Counted from the stretch's first letter, positions 15,895 through 23,708 are shown. The stretch: DNA of 64,000 nt from Clostridiales bacterium (GCA_004555205.1 SFIY01000003.1:1-64000), one strand, 5' to 3'. Program-made: numbers and translations. The notes: a model not told the origin generated them from the letters alone.

Positions 15895-16338
15895 ATGGAT
15901 ATTTCCCCCAAGGAATACCGGGAATATGTGAAGCAAAAGCAGAAAAAGTCGCCGCTTCTGAAGGATATGGTGCTGGCCTTTCTGGTGGGCGGCGCCATCT
16001 GCGTGCTGGGTCAGCTCATCATGAACGGTTTTACCGCGCTGGGCCTGAATAAAGAGGACGCCGGCACCGCCACCAGCGTGTCGCTGGTGTTTCTCTCGGC
16101 GCTGTTTACGGGGTTGAACCTCTATAATTCGCTGGCCCGCTTTGCCGGCGCAGGCTCTCTGGTCCCCATTACCGGCTTTGCCAACTCCGTAGTGTCGCCC
16201 GCCATCGACTTCAAGGCAGAGGGCATCATCACCGGTATGGCAGCGAAAATGTTTATCATCGCCGGACCGGTCATTGTCTTCGGCACCGCCGCCAGCGTGG
16301 TGTACGGGTTGATCTACTGGATAACAACGCTATCTTAA
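15895..16338 (+). CDS. spoVAC: Stage V sporulation protein AC (3' end replaced by an insertion)
   Basis: 147 aa membrane protein. Family signatures: FLVGGAICVLGQ, FLSALFTGLNLYN, FAGAGSLVPITGFANS and the GPVIVFGTAASVVYGLIYW end. SpoVA proteins form the inner spore membrane channel for dipicolinic acid. The start is the second ATG (15895), spaced from GAAAGGATG. The last five residues (ITTLS) are not native: the expected end, LVTAVFGG then stop, is found 930 bp downstream after a second copy of the gene's 3' end. The protein should still be nearly full length. spoVAD and spoVAE are not adjacent. Confidence 0.92.
   Translation: MDISPKEYREYVKQKQKKSPLLKDMVLAFLVGGAICVLGQLIMNGFTALGLNKEDAGTATSVSLVFLSALFTGLNLYNSLARFAGAGSLVPITGFANSVVSPAIDFKAEGIITGMAAKMFIIAGPVIVFGTAASVVYGLIYWITTLS
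16212..16320 (+). repeat. Left copy of a 109-bp direct repeat (spoVAC 3' end)
   Basis: It matches 17140-17248 at 107 of 109 positions. The two differences (16218 and 16242) are both silent third-position changes in alanine codons. This copy is inside the intact spoVAC reading frame. Confidence 0.95.
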
Positions 16339-16343
16339 CACTA

Positions 16344-16372
16344 AAAGGCTTGACCAAATCGGTCAAGCCTTT
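16344..16372. terminator. Bidirectional terminator inside the insert
   Basis: AAAGGCTTGACC-AAATC-GGTCAAGCCTTT, between the modified spoVAC end and the convergent insert gene. Confidence 0.85.
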
Positions 16373-16391
16373 AAAGCTTTTATAAGAAAGA

Positions 16392-17054
16392 TTATAACAA
16401 CTGCCATTCGCTATCTTTGCTATCTCTAACAGCAGTTTGCCCGCATTTTAGGTTACAGACTTTGTAAATTGTAGGATCAAGGTCAATAGCTTCATCAAAA
16501 TCAATAATCCTGCCGTCTTCTGTTGAATGGTTGTCTCCGCAAAGAAATTGCCAATCACCATCTTCGTCGTGTTTGACATACAGAATGGGTTTGTTATCTT
16601 CTATGATGTGGGAACAGGTAAAGGCTACACTGCCTGAAAAGTAGCTAATAGGAATGTTTTTTTGAATGTAAACCATTAGTTCATCGTATCGCTTTACGTC
16701 ATAAATTCCAAATGGAGTGTTTGCAATCTTCAAATCACAGCAATTCTTCTTTTTTTGTTTTTGTGTCTGTTTCATAATGATGTCAGATTGTGTAAGATTT
16801 TCAAAATAATAATTTCGGTGATTCCACGTGTTAACTAAACTTACATTGTTATCTTTAAATTCTATTTCCCAACGAGTTTTGGATACCAAGAATAAACAGA
16901 AAAGAAAAACTAAAAGCAATAAGCCCTCAAAGTATAACCATGTAATTACCGCAATTTTTAAACCAAAAAAAGCAAGAAGAAACATTGGGATAAATGTGTA
17001 TATGATGGTAAGTACAGACTTGCGTGCAGTTGATTGAGTTTTAAAAGAATTCAT
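16392..17054 (-). CDS. Orphan membrane protein with C-terminal cytosolic domain, carried by the insert
   Basis: 220 aa. Two hydrophobic helices (about 15-35 and 38-58) are followed by a soluble region and, from about 150, a compact domain with CSHIIEDNKPILYV, DEDGDWQFLCG, H in GDNHST and a DLDPTIYKV block. I recall similar DWQFLCG-containing stretches in uncharacterised bacterial proteins, unverified. No enzyme motif is evident. It is the only gene in a 928-bp AT-rich insert at spoVAC, with promoter and RBS (GAGGTG) of its own. Candidate roles such as immunity or defence accessory are speculation; function unknown. Confidence 0.75.
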   Translation of the reverse strand: MNSFKTQSTARKSVLTIIYTFIPMFLLAFFGLKIAVITWLYFEGLLLLVFLFCLFLVSKTRWEIEFKDNNVSLVNTWNHRNYYFENLTQSDIIMKQTQKQKKKNCCDLKIANTPFGIYDVKRYDELMVYIQKNIPISYFSGSVAFTCSHIIEDNKPILYVKHDEDGDWQFLCGDNHSTEDGRIIDFDEAIDLDPTIYKVCNLKCGQTAVRDSKDSEWQLL

Positions 17055-17078
17055 TTAAAACACCTCGGTTTGTTTCAA

Positions 17079-17106
17079 TATACCACATCGCCGTTTTGTT
17101 GTAAAT
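17079..17106 (-). promoter_or_regulatory. Promoter of the insert gene
   Basis: On the minus strand a TTTACA-like -35 is followed at near-ideal spacing by TATATT (17084-17079), 25 bp before the start codon. The exact -35 edge is approximate. Confidence 0.55.
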
Positions 17107-17139
17107 AATTTTGCAAAATCACTGTGTCCTAACTTGACG

Positions 17140-17275
17140 CAAGGCCGAGGGCATCATCACCGGTATGGCCGCGAAAATGTTTATCATCGCCGGACCGGTC
17201 ATTGTCTTCGGCACCGCCGCCAGCGTGGTGTACGGGTTGATCTACTGGCTTGTGACCGCCGTATTCGGCGGTTGA
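17140..17275 (+). pseudogene. spoVAC: Displaced native 3' end of spoVAC
   Basis: 17140-17248 repeats the spoVAC 3' region, then continues in frame to LVTAVFGG and a stop at 17275. There is no start codon or ribosome site for it. It is the stranded chromosomal end of the gene after insertion of the AT-rich unit. Confidence 0.9.
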
Positions 17276-17317
17276 TATGCGCTGCCCTCTTACGGTATCT
17301 GTTTTTATAGTGTACAG

Positions 17318-17353
17318 GACGGTGCTGCCGCAAGGGCGGCGCCGTCTGTTTTT
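17318..17353 (+). terminator. Original spoVAC terminator
   Basis: GACGGTGCTGCCGC / GCGGCGCCGTC hairpin followed by TGTTTTT, 43 bp after the displaced native stop. Confidence 0.75.
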
Positions 17354-17391
17354 CTGTCTTTCTTCCCCATGATATTTGTTGACATAATGAC

Positions 17392-17433
17392 TGTGGAAAA
17401 GGTTGTGGAAAATGTGCAAAACCTTGTGGGAAC
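17392..17433. promoter_or_regulatory. DnaA-box-like motifs upstream of the topoisomerase IV genes
   Basis: TGTGGAAAA occurs at 17392 and 17404 and TGTGGGAAC at 17425, each one or two changes from TGTGGATAA. The 17276-17584 gap also holds the spoVAC terminator and a promoter; nothing else is seen in it. Binding by DnaA is inference. Confidence 0.4.
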
Positions 17434-17517
17434 ATCATTGCCGTCGGTTGACCGCCTGTTATTTTTTATGTAAAGCTGTTACATTTCCGCACCTTTTTGT
17501 ACTTTTTGTCCTGCCAC

Positions 17518-17546
17518 TTGCCAGACGGCAAAAAATGCGATAAAAT
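17518..17546 (+). promoter_or_regulatory. Promoter of the parE-parC pair
   Basis: TTGCCA, 17-bp spacer, TAAAAT, with the parE ATG 39 bp further on. Confidence 0.6.
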
Positions 17547-17584
17547 ACAATGGAATATGTATGAAATCCTGTAAGGAGGACGCT

Positions 17585-19573
17585 ATGGCAACCAAGAAAC
17601 ACTACGACGACAGCAGTATTTCCAGCTTAAAAGGCGCCGACCGTGTGCGTAAACGCCCGGGTGTTATTTTCGGCTCGGACGGACTGGAGGGCTGTGAGCA
17701 CGCCGTATTCGAGATCATGTCCAACGCCATCGACGAAGCCCGCGAGGGGCACGGCAAGCTCATCACCGTCACCCGCTTTATGGACCGCTCCGTTCAGGTG
17801 GAGGACATGGGCCGCGGCTGCCCTGTGGACTGGAACGAGAAGGAGGGGCGCTACAACTGGGAGCTGGTGTTCTGCGAGCTGTACGCCGGCGGTAAATATG
17901 ACAACGAAAACAGCGAAAACTACGAGTTTTCGCTGGGTCTCAACGGCCTTGGCTCCTGCGCCACACAGTATGCCTCCCGCTACATGGATGTGACCGTCCA
18001 CCGCGAGGGAAAGGAGTACAAGCTGCATTTCGAGCGGGGTGAGATCGTCGGTAAGCTGGCATCCGCCGAGCTGACCGCCAATAAGAAGAAAACCGGCACC
18101 TGCATCCGCTGGCTGCCGGATCTGGATGTGTTCACCGACATCGCCATTCCCCTGTCGTACTACCGCGACACCATGAAGCGTCAGGCGGTGGTGAATGCCG
18201 GCGTGACCTTCCGCCTGCGCAACGAAGTAGGCCCCAACAAGTTTGAAACCGAGGACTTCCTCTATGAGAACGGTATTCAGGACTATATTGCCGAGCTGGC
18301 CGGCGACGACGCGCTGACCGCCCCCGTCTACTGGGAGGCCGAGCGCCGCGGCCGCGACCGCACCGACAAGAAGGAGTACAAGGTGAAGCTGTCGGTGGCC
18401 TGCTGCTTTTCCAACCGCGTGGCGCTGTGCGAGCATTACCACAATTCCAGCTTTCTCGAGCACGGCGGCAGCCCCGAAAAGGCCACGCGCCTTGCCATGG
18501 TGTCCGCCATCGACAAATATCTGCGGGAGAACAACAAGTATCTCAAGGGCGAGGCGAAGATCACCTTTGCCGATGTGCAGGACTGCCTGATTCTGGTCAG
18601 CAATAACTTCTCCACCCAGACAAGCTATGAAAACCAGACCAAAAAAGCCATCACCAACAAGTTCATTCAGGACGCCATGTCCGAGCTGCTGCGTGAGCGG
18701 ATGGAGATCTACTTCATTGAAAACCGGGACGATGCCGAGAAGATCGCCGCCCAGGTGCTGATTAACAAGCGCAGCCGCGAAACGGCGGAAAAGGCCCGCA
18801 TCAATCAGAAAAAGAAGCTGACCGAGAAAATCGACATTGCAAACCGCGTGCAGAAGTTCGTTGACTGCCGCACCAAGGATGTGGCCCGCCGGGAGATCTA
18901 CATCGTGGAGGGCGACTCCGCGCTGGGCGCCTGCAAGCAGAGCCGCGACGCCGAGTTTCAGGGCCTGATGCCCGTCCGCGGCAAGATTCTGAACTGTCTC
19001 AAGGCGGACTATCCCAAGATCTTCAAAAGCGAGATCATCACCGATCTCATGAAAGTGCTGGGCTGCGGCGTGGAGGTGCAGAGCAAGTCCGTCAAGGATC
19101 TGAACCAGTTTGACATCAACAACCTGCGCTGGAGCAAGGTCATCATCTGCACCGACGGTGATGTGGACGGCTTCCAGATCCGCACGCTGATTCTGACCAT
19201 GCTCTACCGCCTGTGTCCCACGCTGATACGGGAGGGCTTCGTCTACATTGCCGAAACGCCGCTGTTTGAGATCACCTGCAAGGACAAGACATGGTTTGCC
19301 TACTCCGAAAAGGAGAAGGCGGACATCCTGCGCCAGCTTGACGGCAGGAAATGCACCGTACAGCGCAGCAAGGGTCTGGGCGAGAACGACCCTGAGATGA
19401 TGTGGATGACCACCATGAACCCCGCCACCCGCCGTCTGGTGAAGGTGCTGCCCGACGAGGCGGAGGAGACAGCCCGGGTGTTTGACCTGCTGCTGGGCGA
19501 TAACCTGGCAGGGCGCAAGGATTACATTGCCGAAAACGGCTATAAATACATGGATATGATTGATGTAAGCTAA
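17585..19573 (+). CDS. parE: DNA topoisomerase IV subunit B-like (ATPase/TOPRIM)
   Basis: 662 aa from the ATG with TAAGGAGG in front. The GHKL ATPase domain shows RKRPGVIFGS, EIMSNAIDEA (Bergerat Asn) and GLNGLGS. The TOPRIM domain has YIVEGDSALGACKQ and TDGDVDGFQIRTL, and the C-terminal IAETPLFEI and SKGLGENDPEMMW follow. It differs from the canonical gyrB in this same window at many signature positions (DGDVDGFQ versus DADVDGAH), so it is the second type II enzyme. It probably pairs with the downstream A subunit to decatenate chromosomes. Confidence 0.9.
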   Translation: MATKKHYDDSSISSLKGADRVRKRPGVIFGSDGLEGCEHAVFEIMSNAIDEAREGHGKLITVTRFMDRSVQVEDMGRGCPVDWNEKEGRYNWELVFCELYAGGKYDNENSENYEFSLGLNGLGSCATQYASRYMDVTVHREGKEYKLHFERGEIVGKLASAELTANKKKTGTCIRWLPDLDVFTDIAIPLSYYRDTMKRQAVVNAGVTFRLRNEVGPNKFETEDFLYENGIQDYIAELAGDDALTAPVYWEAERRGRDRTDKKEYKVKLSVACCFSNRVALCEHYHNSSFLEHGGSPEKATRLAMVSAIDKYLRENNKYLKGEAKITFADVQDCLILVSNNFSTQTSYENQTKKAITNKFIQDAMSELLRERMEIYFIENRDDAEKIAAQVLINKRSRETAEKARINQKKKLTEKIDIANRVQKFVDCRTKDVARREIYIVEGDSALGACKQSRDAEFQGLMPVRGKILNCLKADYPKIFKSEIITDLMKVLGCGVEVQSKSVKDLNQFDINNLRWSKVIICTDGDVDGFQIRTLILTMLYRLCPTLIREGFVYIAETPLFEITCKDKTWFAYSEKEKADILRQLDGRKCTVQRSKGLGENDPEMMWMTTMNPATRRLVKVLPDEAEETARVFDLLLGDNLAGRKDYIAENGYKYMDMIDVS

Positions 19574-19674
19574 GCGCCTGCCATGGGGCTGACCTCCCTG
19601 CGCCGCCCCTCCGGCGGCCCATACAGGTCGCCCTCTCTTACTGACATATTATTGCAAGAAAGGACATTGTTTCA

Positions 19675-21915
19675 ATGGCCAAAAAGAAAGAACCCGCCGA
19701 GAGCGCCCGGCCTGTCAATAACCCCCATGTGATGGGTCTGCGGGGCGCCGTCATCGACCAGCCGATCACCGAAACGCTGGATGTGAACTATATGCCCTAC
19801 GCCATGAGCGTCATCGTCTCCCGCGCCATTCCCGAAATCGACGGCTTCAAGCCGGCGCACCGGAAGCTGCTGTATACCATGTATAAGATGGGTCTGCTGA
19901 CCGGTGCGCGCACCAAGAGTGCCAACATCGTGGGCCAGACCATGCGTCTCAATCCCCACGGCGACGCCGCCATCTACGAAACGATGGTGCGTCTGGCCAA
20001 GGGCAACGAGTCGCTGCTGCACCCGTTTGTGGACTCCAAGGGCAACTTCGGCAAGGTCTACTCCCGTGACATGGCCTATGCCGCCAGCCGTTACACTGAG
20101 GCGAAGCTGTCGCCCATCTGCGCCGAGCTGTTCCGCGATCTGGACTGCGATGCGGTGGACTTCGTGGACAACTACGACAACACCATGAAGGAGCCGGCGC
20201 TGCTGCCCACCACCTTCCCCAATGTATTGGTCAGCGCCAATCAGGGTATTGCCGTGGGTATGGCCAGCCAGATCTGCGGCTTCAATCTGGGCGAGGTGTG
20301 CGACACCACAATTGCGCTTTTGAAAAACCCCGATCACGACATTGCCGAAACATTGCTGGCGCCCGATTTTCCCACAGGCGGTCAACTGATCTGCAACGGG
20401 GATGAGCTGCGCGAGATCTACCGCACGGGCCGCGGCGGCATCAAGGTGCGCGCCAAGTACCGCTATGACCGGAAGGAAAACCTGATCGAGATCTACGAGA
20501 TCCCCTATTCCACCTCTCTGGAGGCCATTCTGGACAAGGTGGCGGAGCTGGTGAAGCTGGGCAAGGTCAGGGAGATCAACGATATGCGCGATGAGACCGA
20601 TCTGTCCGGCCTGAAGCTGGCCATTGATCTCAAGCGCGGGGTGGATCCCGACAAGCTGATGGCCAAGCTCTACAAGCTGACCCCCCTGCAGGACACCGTC
20701 AGCTGCAATTTCAATATCCTGATCGCCGGCATGCCCCGCGTCATGGGTGTGGGCGAGATACTCAGCGAGTGGACGGCGTGGCGTACCGACTGTGTCAAGC
20801 GCCGTGTCTACTTCGTGCTGAATCGGAAGAAAGAGAAGCTGCATCTGCTCAAGGGCCTCAAGCGTATCCTGCTGGACATCGACAAGGCCATTGCCATCAT
20901 CCGCGAAACGGAGGAGGAGGCCGAGGTCATCCCCAACCTGATGATCGGCTTTGGCATCGACCAGGTGCAGGCGGAATATGTGGCGGAGATCAAGCTGCGC
21001 AACATCAACAAGGAGTACATCTTAAAGCGCGTACAGGAGACCGCCGCGCTGGAGGACGAGATCGCCGATCTGGAGGACACGCTTGCTCAGCCCCGCCGTA
21101 TCCGCAAGATCATTATTGACGAGCTGACGCAGGTGCGTAAAAAGTACGCCGTGCCCCGCCGCACGGAGATCCTCTATGACCACGAGGTGGAGGAATATGT
21201 GGAGGAAGTGCCGGTGGATCATTCCCCCGTGCATCTGTTCCTCAGCCGCGAGGGGTATTTCAAGCGCATCACGCCCCAGTCTTTGCGTATGTCCGGGGAG
21301 CAGAAGTTCAAGGAGGGCGACGGCCTGCGCCAGAGCTTTGAGGCCGCCATGTCCGACGAGGTCATGTTCTTTACCGACCGCTGTCAGGTCTACAAGACCC
21401 GCGTGAGCGAGTTCGGCGACAGCAAGGCCTCCGTATTGGGTGACTATCTGCCGGCCAGGCTGGGCATGGACGAGGGTGAAAATGTCATTTATATGTGCCT
21501 GCCCGGGGATTACAGCGGTCATATGCTGTTCTTCTTTGCCAACGGCAAGGCCGCCAAGGTGCCCCTGGCCTCCTATGCCACCACCTCCAACCGCCGCAAG
21601 CTGACCGGCGCCTACAGCGACAAGGCGCCGCTGGCGGCGATGCTGTATATGAAGGAGGAGGCGGAGCTGGCGCTCTATTCCACCGAGCCGCGAGCGCTGA
21701 TTTTCCACACGGCGCTGCTCTCTCCTAAGGCCACCCGGGCCACACAGGGCGTACAGGTGATGACGCTCAAGCCGAAATACCGGCTGGACCGCGTGGCAGC
21801 GGTGGCCGACACCGGCATCGTCAACCACGCCCGCTATCGGGTCCGGTCCCTCCCCGCGGCAGGTGCCCTGCTGCGCAGCGAGGACAGCGACGAAAAGCAA
21901 CTGGAGCTGCTGTAA
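19675..21915 (+). CDS. parC: DNA topoisomerase IV subunit A-like
   Basis: 746 aa. Breakage-reunion domain with the active-site pair R139-Y140 (AASRYTEA), the winged helix and a long coiled coil to about 480, then a beta-propeller-like C-terminal domain lacking a clear GyrA box. In the quinolone region HGDAAIYE, the serine that anchors the drug-bound metal is alanine (A98) while the acidic partner (E102) is kept. The start has AAAGGACATTG in front. It is 101 bp downstream of parE and forms its pair. Confidence 0.92.
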   Translation: MAKKKEPAESARPVNNPHVMGLRGAVIDQPITETLDVNYMPYAMSVIVSRAIPEIDGFKPAHRKLLYTMYKMGLLTGARTKSANIVGQTMRLNPHGDAAIYETMVRLAKGNESLLHPFVDSKGNFGKVYSRDMAYAASRYTEAKLSPICAELFRDLDCDAVDFVDNYDNTMKEPALLPTTFPNVLVSANQGIAVGMASQICGFNLGEVCDTTIALLKNPDHDIAETLLAPDFPTGGQLICNGDELREIYRTGRGGIKVRAKYRYDRKENLIEIYEIPYSTSLEAILDKVAELVKLGKVREINDMRDETDLSGLKLAIDLKRGVDPDKLMAKLYKLTPLQDTVSCNFNILIAGMPRVMGVGEILSEWTAWRTDCVKRRVYFVLNRKKEKLHLLKGLKRILLDIDKAIAIIRETEEEAEVIPNLMIGFGIDQVQAEYVAEIKLRNINKEYILKRVQETAALEDEIADLEDTLAQPRRIRKIIIDELTQVRKKYAVPRRTEILYDHEVEEYVEEVPVDHSPVHLFLSREGYFKRITPQSLRMSGEQKFKEGDGLRQSFEAAMSDEVMFFTDRCQVYKTRVSEFGDSKASVLGDYLPARLGMDEGENVIYMCLPGDYSGHMLFFFANGKAAKVPLASYATTSNRRKLTGAYSDKAPLAAMLYMKEEAELALYSTEPRALIFHTALLSPKATRATQGVQVMTLKPKYRLDRVAAVADTGIVNHARYRVRSLPAAGALLRSEDSDEKQLELL

Positions 21916-21994
21916 TTTCCCTCCGTTCCCGGCCGGTTTGCCGTCTGTCAGCCGGGCGAACGGCCACACTATCAACAGAAAGGAGCGCGTAACC

Positions 21995-22636
21995 GTGAAA
22001 AAGAGTGTATTGTGCCTGCTGCTGGCCGCCCTGCTGTGTTTGAGCGGCTGCGGCTCCTTTTTGGAGCGGGAATACAGCGTGGTGGAGCCGCACACCTCCA
22101 CCTATTATGAAAGCGAAAATCCCTCCGTGCTGCGGGCGGAGAATTATCAGGACCTGGTCAACGACCTGTTGGTGCTGATCGGCAGCCACGCCGAGGAGGG
22201 CATGATCTTCTATTACGGCACGGCGGATATGCCCTCGGCCGCCGACGCCGCCGAAAAGGCCTGCCGCGAGGTACAGCAGCAAACGCCCATGGGCGCCTAT
22301 GCGGTGGATTATCTGACCTATACCGTTGATGATGAGCCCCGCAACTACACGGCCATCTCCCTGACCCTGCGCTACCGCCGCACGGCGGAGCAGATCAACG
22401 GGATCGTGCATACCACCAGCGTGGCCGCGCTGTACGACCTGCTGACCGCGGCGGCGCAAAACGGCGCCGACGAGCTGGTCATTCGTGTGGGGTATTTTGA
22501 CAACGAGGAGGCGGCGGTCCGCAAAACCGTACAGCAGGTGCAGCGTGAGCTGGGCAGCACCCAGGAGCCGTGGCAGGTGCATTTTTATCCCGACGGCGGA
22601 CAGGTGGGTATCATCGAAATAATTTTGAAAAAGTAA
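21995..22636 (+). CDS. Predicted lipoprotein of unknown function
   Basis: 213 aa from a GTG start with AAAGGAGCG in front. A signal peptide ends in the lipobox LSGC (cysteine near residue 19), giving a lipid-anchored extracellular protein. The mature part alternates helices and strands with repeated tyrosines and shows no enzyme motif I recognise. It lies 79 bp after parC in the same orientation and may share its transcript. Codon use is like core genes. Confidence 0.8.
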   Translation: MKKSVLCLLLAALLCLSGCGSFLEREYSVVEPHTSTYYESENPSVLRAENYQDLVNDLLVLIGSHAEEGMIFYYGTADMPSAADAAEKACREVQQQTPMGAYAVDYLTYTVDDEPRNYTAISLTLRYRRTAEQINGIVHTTSVAALYDLLTAAAQNGADELVIRVGYFDNEEAAVRKTVQQVQRELGSTQEPWQVHFYPDGGQVGIIEIILKK

Positions 22637-22646
22637 AAATCAGGGG

Positions 22647-22675
22647 TTGACAAACACTTGATCCAACGCTATAAT
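22647..22675 (+). promoter_or_regulatory. Promoter of tRNA-Gly
   Basis: Perfect consensus TTGACA, 17-bp spacer, TATAAT, 13 bp before the tRNA. Confidence 0.92.
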
Positions 22676-22688
22676 AGGTCTTGCTTTT

Positions 22689-22764
22689 GCGGGCGTAGCT
22701 CATCTGGTAGAGCGCGACCTTGCCAAGGTCGAGGTAGCGAGTTCGAGCCTCGTCGCCCGCTCCA
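22689..22764 (+). tRNA. tRNA-Gly (anticodon GCC)
   Basis: Cloverleaf folds cleanly: acceptor GCGGGCG / CGCCCGC, D arm GCTCATCTGGTAGAGC, anticodon loop TTGCCAA, T arm with GTTCGAGCC, encoded CCA. A second copy of its last 17 nt lies 177 bp downstream. Confidence 0.97.
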
Positions 22765-22765
22765 A

Positions 22766-22802
22766 AAAGGACCACTAACCTTCGGTTAGCGGTCCTTTTT
22801 TT
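22766..22802 (+). terminator. Terminator of tRNA-Gly
   Basis: AAGGACCACTAACC-TTCG-GTTAGCGGTCCTT followed by a T-run. Confidence 0.92.
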
Positions 22803-22924
22803 CGCTTGACGCGGCTGCTCACCGTCGTGTCTGCCGATTCCCGGCCCCTTTTCGGGCCGCCAATCGGGTCACTTCCTCGAAACCGGCTCGCTTTTTCCGC
22901 CACAGGCGGCGCTTCCCCGATTTC

Positions 22925-22941
22925 CTCGTCGCCCGCTCCAC
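22925..22941 (+). repeat. Second copy of the tRNA-Gly 3' end
   Basis: CCTCGTCGCCCGCTCCA is identical to the last 17 nt of the tRNA (22748-22764) including CCA. The 22803-22924 interval between holds GC-rich DNA with no gene I can support. This is the footprint expected of an att site at a tRNA 3' end. Confidence 0.85.
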
Positions 22942-23005
22942 TAAAGAAACCTCTTTTGTCTACCCAGATAAGAGAGGTTTTTATTTGTTGCTGTATTGCC
23001 ATCTC

Positions 23006-23058
23006 CATCTCCCAATACCCACGGCTGCCGGAACGGTTGCCGTGGGTATTGGGAGATG
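23006..23058. repeat. Perfect 20-bp inverted repeat
   Basis: CATCTCCCAATACCCACGGC at 23006-23025 pairs perfectly with 23039-23058 around a 13-nt loop that itself can pair partly. No T-run follows on either strand, so it is not an ordinary terminator. It lies between the tRNA-Gly 3'-end copy and the VOC gene. Confidence 0.85.
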
Positions 23059-23123
23059 AGTGAAAAATCGTGGTAGATTATTACAGCAAACGGTGTTATG
23101 ATAATATAAAAGAGGCGATAATC

Positions 23124-23585
23124 ATGAAATATTCGGGAACTTTGATTGCTGTAACAGATATGGCAAAAAGCATCAAATTTTATCACGATGTTCTTAAGCT
23201 TGATGTCATTGCAGATTTCGGAGCAAATGTGACCTTAACGGGCAGCATTATTTTACAGACCTTGGATACATGGAAAAAGCTGATTCAGAGCGATGCGGTG
23301 GTGTTGGGGAATCAAGCAGCGGAACTGTATTTCGAAGAATCCGACATGGACGGATTTCTTATGCATTTGCAGCATCAAGGCGTCACATATGTGCATCCGC
23401 CGCTGGAACATAGTTGGGGACAGCGTGTGGTACGATTCTATGACTTGGATAAGCATATAATCGAAGTTGGCGAAGATATCGTAATGGTGGTAAAAAGGTT
23501 TGCTTCAAACGGAATGACCCCCGCGCAGATTGCAGAGAGAATGGATGTGCCGCTGGAGTTTGTAAAGGAGAGCTTAGCGAAATAA
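23124..23585 (+). CDS. VOC (glyoxalase/bleomycin-resistance) family protein
   Basis: 153 aa from the ATG with AGAGGCG in front. The first 120 residues show the paired beta-alpha-beta-beta-beta modules of the VOC fold: TDMAKSIKFYHDVL, ELYFEES and RFYDLDKHIIEVGE with the metal-binding glutamate. The last 30 residues (MTPAQIAERMDVPLEFVKESL) resemble a small helix-turn-helix seen as a tail on some VOC and transposase-like proteins. It is more AT-rich than neighbours and sits in the strip after the tRNA-Gly 3' copy, so it was probably acquired. Substrate unknown. Confidence 0.82.
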   Translation: MKYSGTLIAVTDMAKSIKFYHDVLKLDVIADFGANVTLTGSIILQTLDTWKKLIQSDAVVLGNQAAELYFEESDMDGFLMHLQHQGVTYVHPPLEHSWGQRVVRFYDLDKHIIEVGEDIVMVVKRFASNGMTPAQIAERMDVPLEFVKESLAK

Positions 23586-23649
23586 AATCTCGCACCTTTT
23601 CGCGTTTTTACCCCTATCTGCGCACCGTTGTCGCGTTCTTCGGCAAAAA

Positions 23650-23687
23650 CCCCCGGTCACCGCTTTTTCAAGCGGTGACCGGGGGTT
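23650..23687. terminator. Bidirectional terminator between VOC gene and yitT
   Basis: CCCCCGGTCACCGCT / AGCGGTGACCGGGGG, a 15-bp stem with T's on the right side. Confidence 0.88.
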
Positions 23688-23708
23688 TCAGACAGCTTTA
23701 TGTCGGAG

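Larger units (their letters stand above)
16321..17139. mobile_element. 819-bp AT-rich insert between two spoVAC 3' ends
   Basis: Together with one repeat copy the unit is 928 bp. It supplies a new spoVAC ending, a bidirectional terminator, one leftward gene with its own promoter and nothing resembling a recombinase. AT content and codon use differ sharply from the GC-rich flanks. Direct repeats of the target at both edges are what single-crossover or att-type insertion leaves. No known insertion sequence is recognised. Confidence 0.7.
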
